The translations under genes were made by a program, and so were the position numbers. Of a stretch of 64,000 bases of DNA, positions 62,570 to 64,000 are shown piece after piece. Origin of the DNA: Setaria digitata (lineage: Eukaryota > Nematoda > Chromadorea > Rhabditida > Setariidae); the NCBI GenBank assembly GCA_003640385.1, contig RCAB01000052.1, forward strand, positions 1 through 64,000. Direction: 5' to 3'. The first letter of the stretch is position 1. The number at the start of each line of letters is the position of its first letter. The notes under the pieces were generated by a model that saw only the letters and a program-made list of their open reading frames with translations, was not told the DNA's origin and made no database searches.

Positions 62570-63250
62570 GCTGAGGTGTGTTGGGTCGTTCCGGAGCCCA
62601 TCTCACACTATGACCTCTCGAGATGTCGAAACGTGAAATCTCGACAGCAGTTAAGTCATACCAGACGTCACCACCAACGTCATCACCACCCGATCCCCAC
62701 CGATCAGCCAGCGACGTCACTGATGCAGCTCGTATCTCCCCAGCTACCTCAGTTCTATTCCACTGGGGGCGCTATGCAATCTCAACATCTTACTGCATTT
62801 CAATTATTACGCAATATGTTCGCGTCGATTACGTTACATACGTGTTTTCATCTGCGTAATATATTCACGCATAATCCTTTTGATAAAAGATCCTCCTTAT
62901 TTAAACACGTCATACACACGTTTTCAGCTACGTAACATTTTATGTATATGTGCGTTTGCATATATTAAGTATATGTTTTCACGTGGTTTTTTATTTTCAC
63001 AAATGCATCTGGAATGAAGCGTTGTAAGTGACGTGACGCAAGTAATGAAATGTAGAATTAAAGGTATTGGAGATTCGATAATTATAGTAAACAAGGAAAC
63101 ACACGTCATTGAATGAATGTTGTCAAGATAGGTTAAATTAAAATTTCTGTTGGATGAAAATAAATGAAATGCGCACATGAATCAGACAAAACTTTTATTA
63201 GTATAAGTTGCATCTAACAATACCGTAAATGGCTCACGTAAATAACGTAA
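62570..63250 (-). promoter_or_regulatory. GC-richer block with CRE/ATF-like and E-box motifs upstream of ATG9
   Basis: GACGTCAC occurs at 62664-62671 and 62713-62720, ACGTCA at 62677, CACGTG at 62980-62985, TGACGTGA at 63029-63036 and ACGTCA near 63103, with several further ACGTAA/TACGT sites to 63250. It lies 1.0-1.7 kb upstream of the ATG9 start. TFEB/HLH-30 drives autophagy genes through CACGTG in animals; a link here is inference. Confidence 0.4.
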
Positions 63251-64000
63251 ATGGTCTACGTAAACAACACTATCAAGTTAGACGATAAAAACACTGATAA
63301 TAAGCGTAGCACACCAAATGGATACGTTGAAAGGTGCCCAGTCATTAATTAGTCATTAATGATGTAAAAGTATTTGCTTATAACTACTGTTGTGGAAGTC
63401 ATAAAATTTGAGAAAAAAAACTTTAACCTTTTGTTTAAATTTTCGGAGAAGAAAAAAGAAAATTAAAACTCTATTGGTCGTTTAATTAAAAGAAAGGAAA
63501 GAAATATTTCTGCTCGTATCTCGACAAATCAAAACTAAATAAAGAAACAAAAATAAAAGTCTTTTCCCCATGATAGGAAACTTTCCGCTCGATTTGTTTT
63601 ATAGTTTTTGACAAGTTTCAACTAGAAAGCTAAAATATGCATGTCTACCTCTTGGCTCATATTTCTCCTTAATCATTTTAGCCAAGTTGCTAGAATGGTT
63701 AGTCAGCATCATCTCAATCAATATTGGCCCATAAGTAAATCATAATTCTTTCTTTTTTCCTCCTTCCCTTCTTTCATTAAATCATTTATTTCATTCTTTA
63801 TTATTTACTACATAAACTTGTTTACCTTTTTTTTTTTTGGATGGAAAGGGTTATGTATATATCTTTAATCTAATAGCCAAAAAATTATCCTATCCCAGAA
63901 ACATAGCCTAACATTGCTTAGATAGGATTTGTTGAGAAATGACAATCTTCTCATTTCTTTTTTTTTCTTTTCATTTCGTAGTTATTTCGAAGTTATATTC

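Larger units (their letters stand above)
61546..64000. other. Upstream region of ATG9 and unassigned end of window
   Basis: The first ~1 kb is extremely AT-rich. At 62570-62780 the GC content rises sharply and an open frame of 119 codons (62576-62935) appears, with no recognisable domain. From 62660 to 63250 ACGT-core motifs are dense. After 63250 only AT-rich sequence is seen. I assign no gene. Confidence 0.55.

Noticed and set aside
1..64000. CRISPR arrays, tRNA or rRNA genes, viral or transposase genes
   Set aside because: I scanned by eye and found no spaced repeats, no convincing tRNA boxes and no reverse transcriptase, integrase or transposase motifs. A tRNA or covariance-model scan was not possible.

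Overview
The window is AT-rich nuclear DNA from a nematode, most likely a spirurid or filarial worm. The evidence is compact genes with many small exons and introns mostly of about 100-600 bp, start codons lying 3-50 nt downstream of TTTCAG-like acceptors (as expected for spliced-leader addition), and proteins matching nematode and animal families. I cannot name the species. There are no CRISPR arrays, rRNA genes, phage or prokaryotic features, and I found no convincing tRNA.

By tracking intron phase across every splice junction I could reconstruct eleven protein-coding genes. In order they are: a CK1/TTBK-like kinase (minus, 4334-8562); a 425-residue protein with four tandem RING-like zinc modules and a ubiquitin-like tail (minus, 9372-14258); an RNase H domain fused to an arginine/serine tail (plus, 14996-16629); a RAB5IF/C20orf24 homologue (plus, 18472-19484); a B3GLCT-like beta-1,3-glucosyltransferase with C-terminal HSEL (plus, 20652-24937); a COX7A-like inner-membrane protein (plus, 25807-26687); a tyrosine-kinase-like pseudokinase with an unassigned C-terminal half (plus, 27295-31742); BTBD9/HPO-9 (plus, 33173-38222); a CRAL-TRIO plus GOLD lipid-transfer protein with one GC-AG intron (plus, 43779-48481); RRP36 (minus, 49741-53764); and ATG9 (minus, 55575-61545).

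The genes do not form one pathway. They cover ubiquitin signalling, autophagy, ER O-glycosylation, ribosome biogenesis, respiration and lipid traffic. No close head-to-tail spacing suggests an operon. The RING and RNase H genes are divergent and share a 737-bp intergenic region. Gene-poor stretches lie at 1-4333, 38223-43778 and 61546-64000; they hold microsatellites, long A/T homopolymers, inverted repeats and clusters of ACGT-core motifs.

Six single N characters occur. Five sit exactly between two nearly identical flanks of 54-162 bp, so they look like unmerged contig overlaps. One lies inside the glucosyltransferase gene and would add a false in-frame repeat of 34 residues.

The strongest candidates for something undescribed are the four-RING protein, the pseudokinase and the RNase H-RS fusion.
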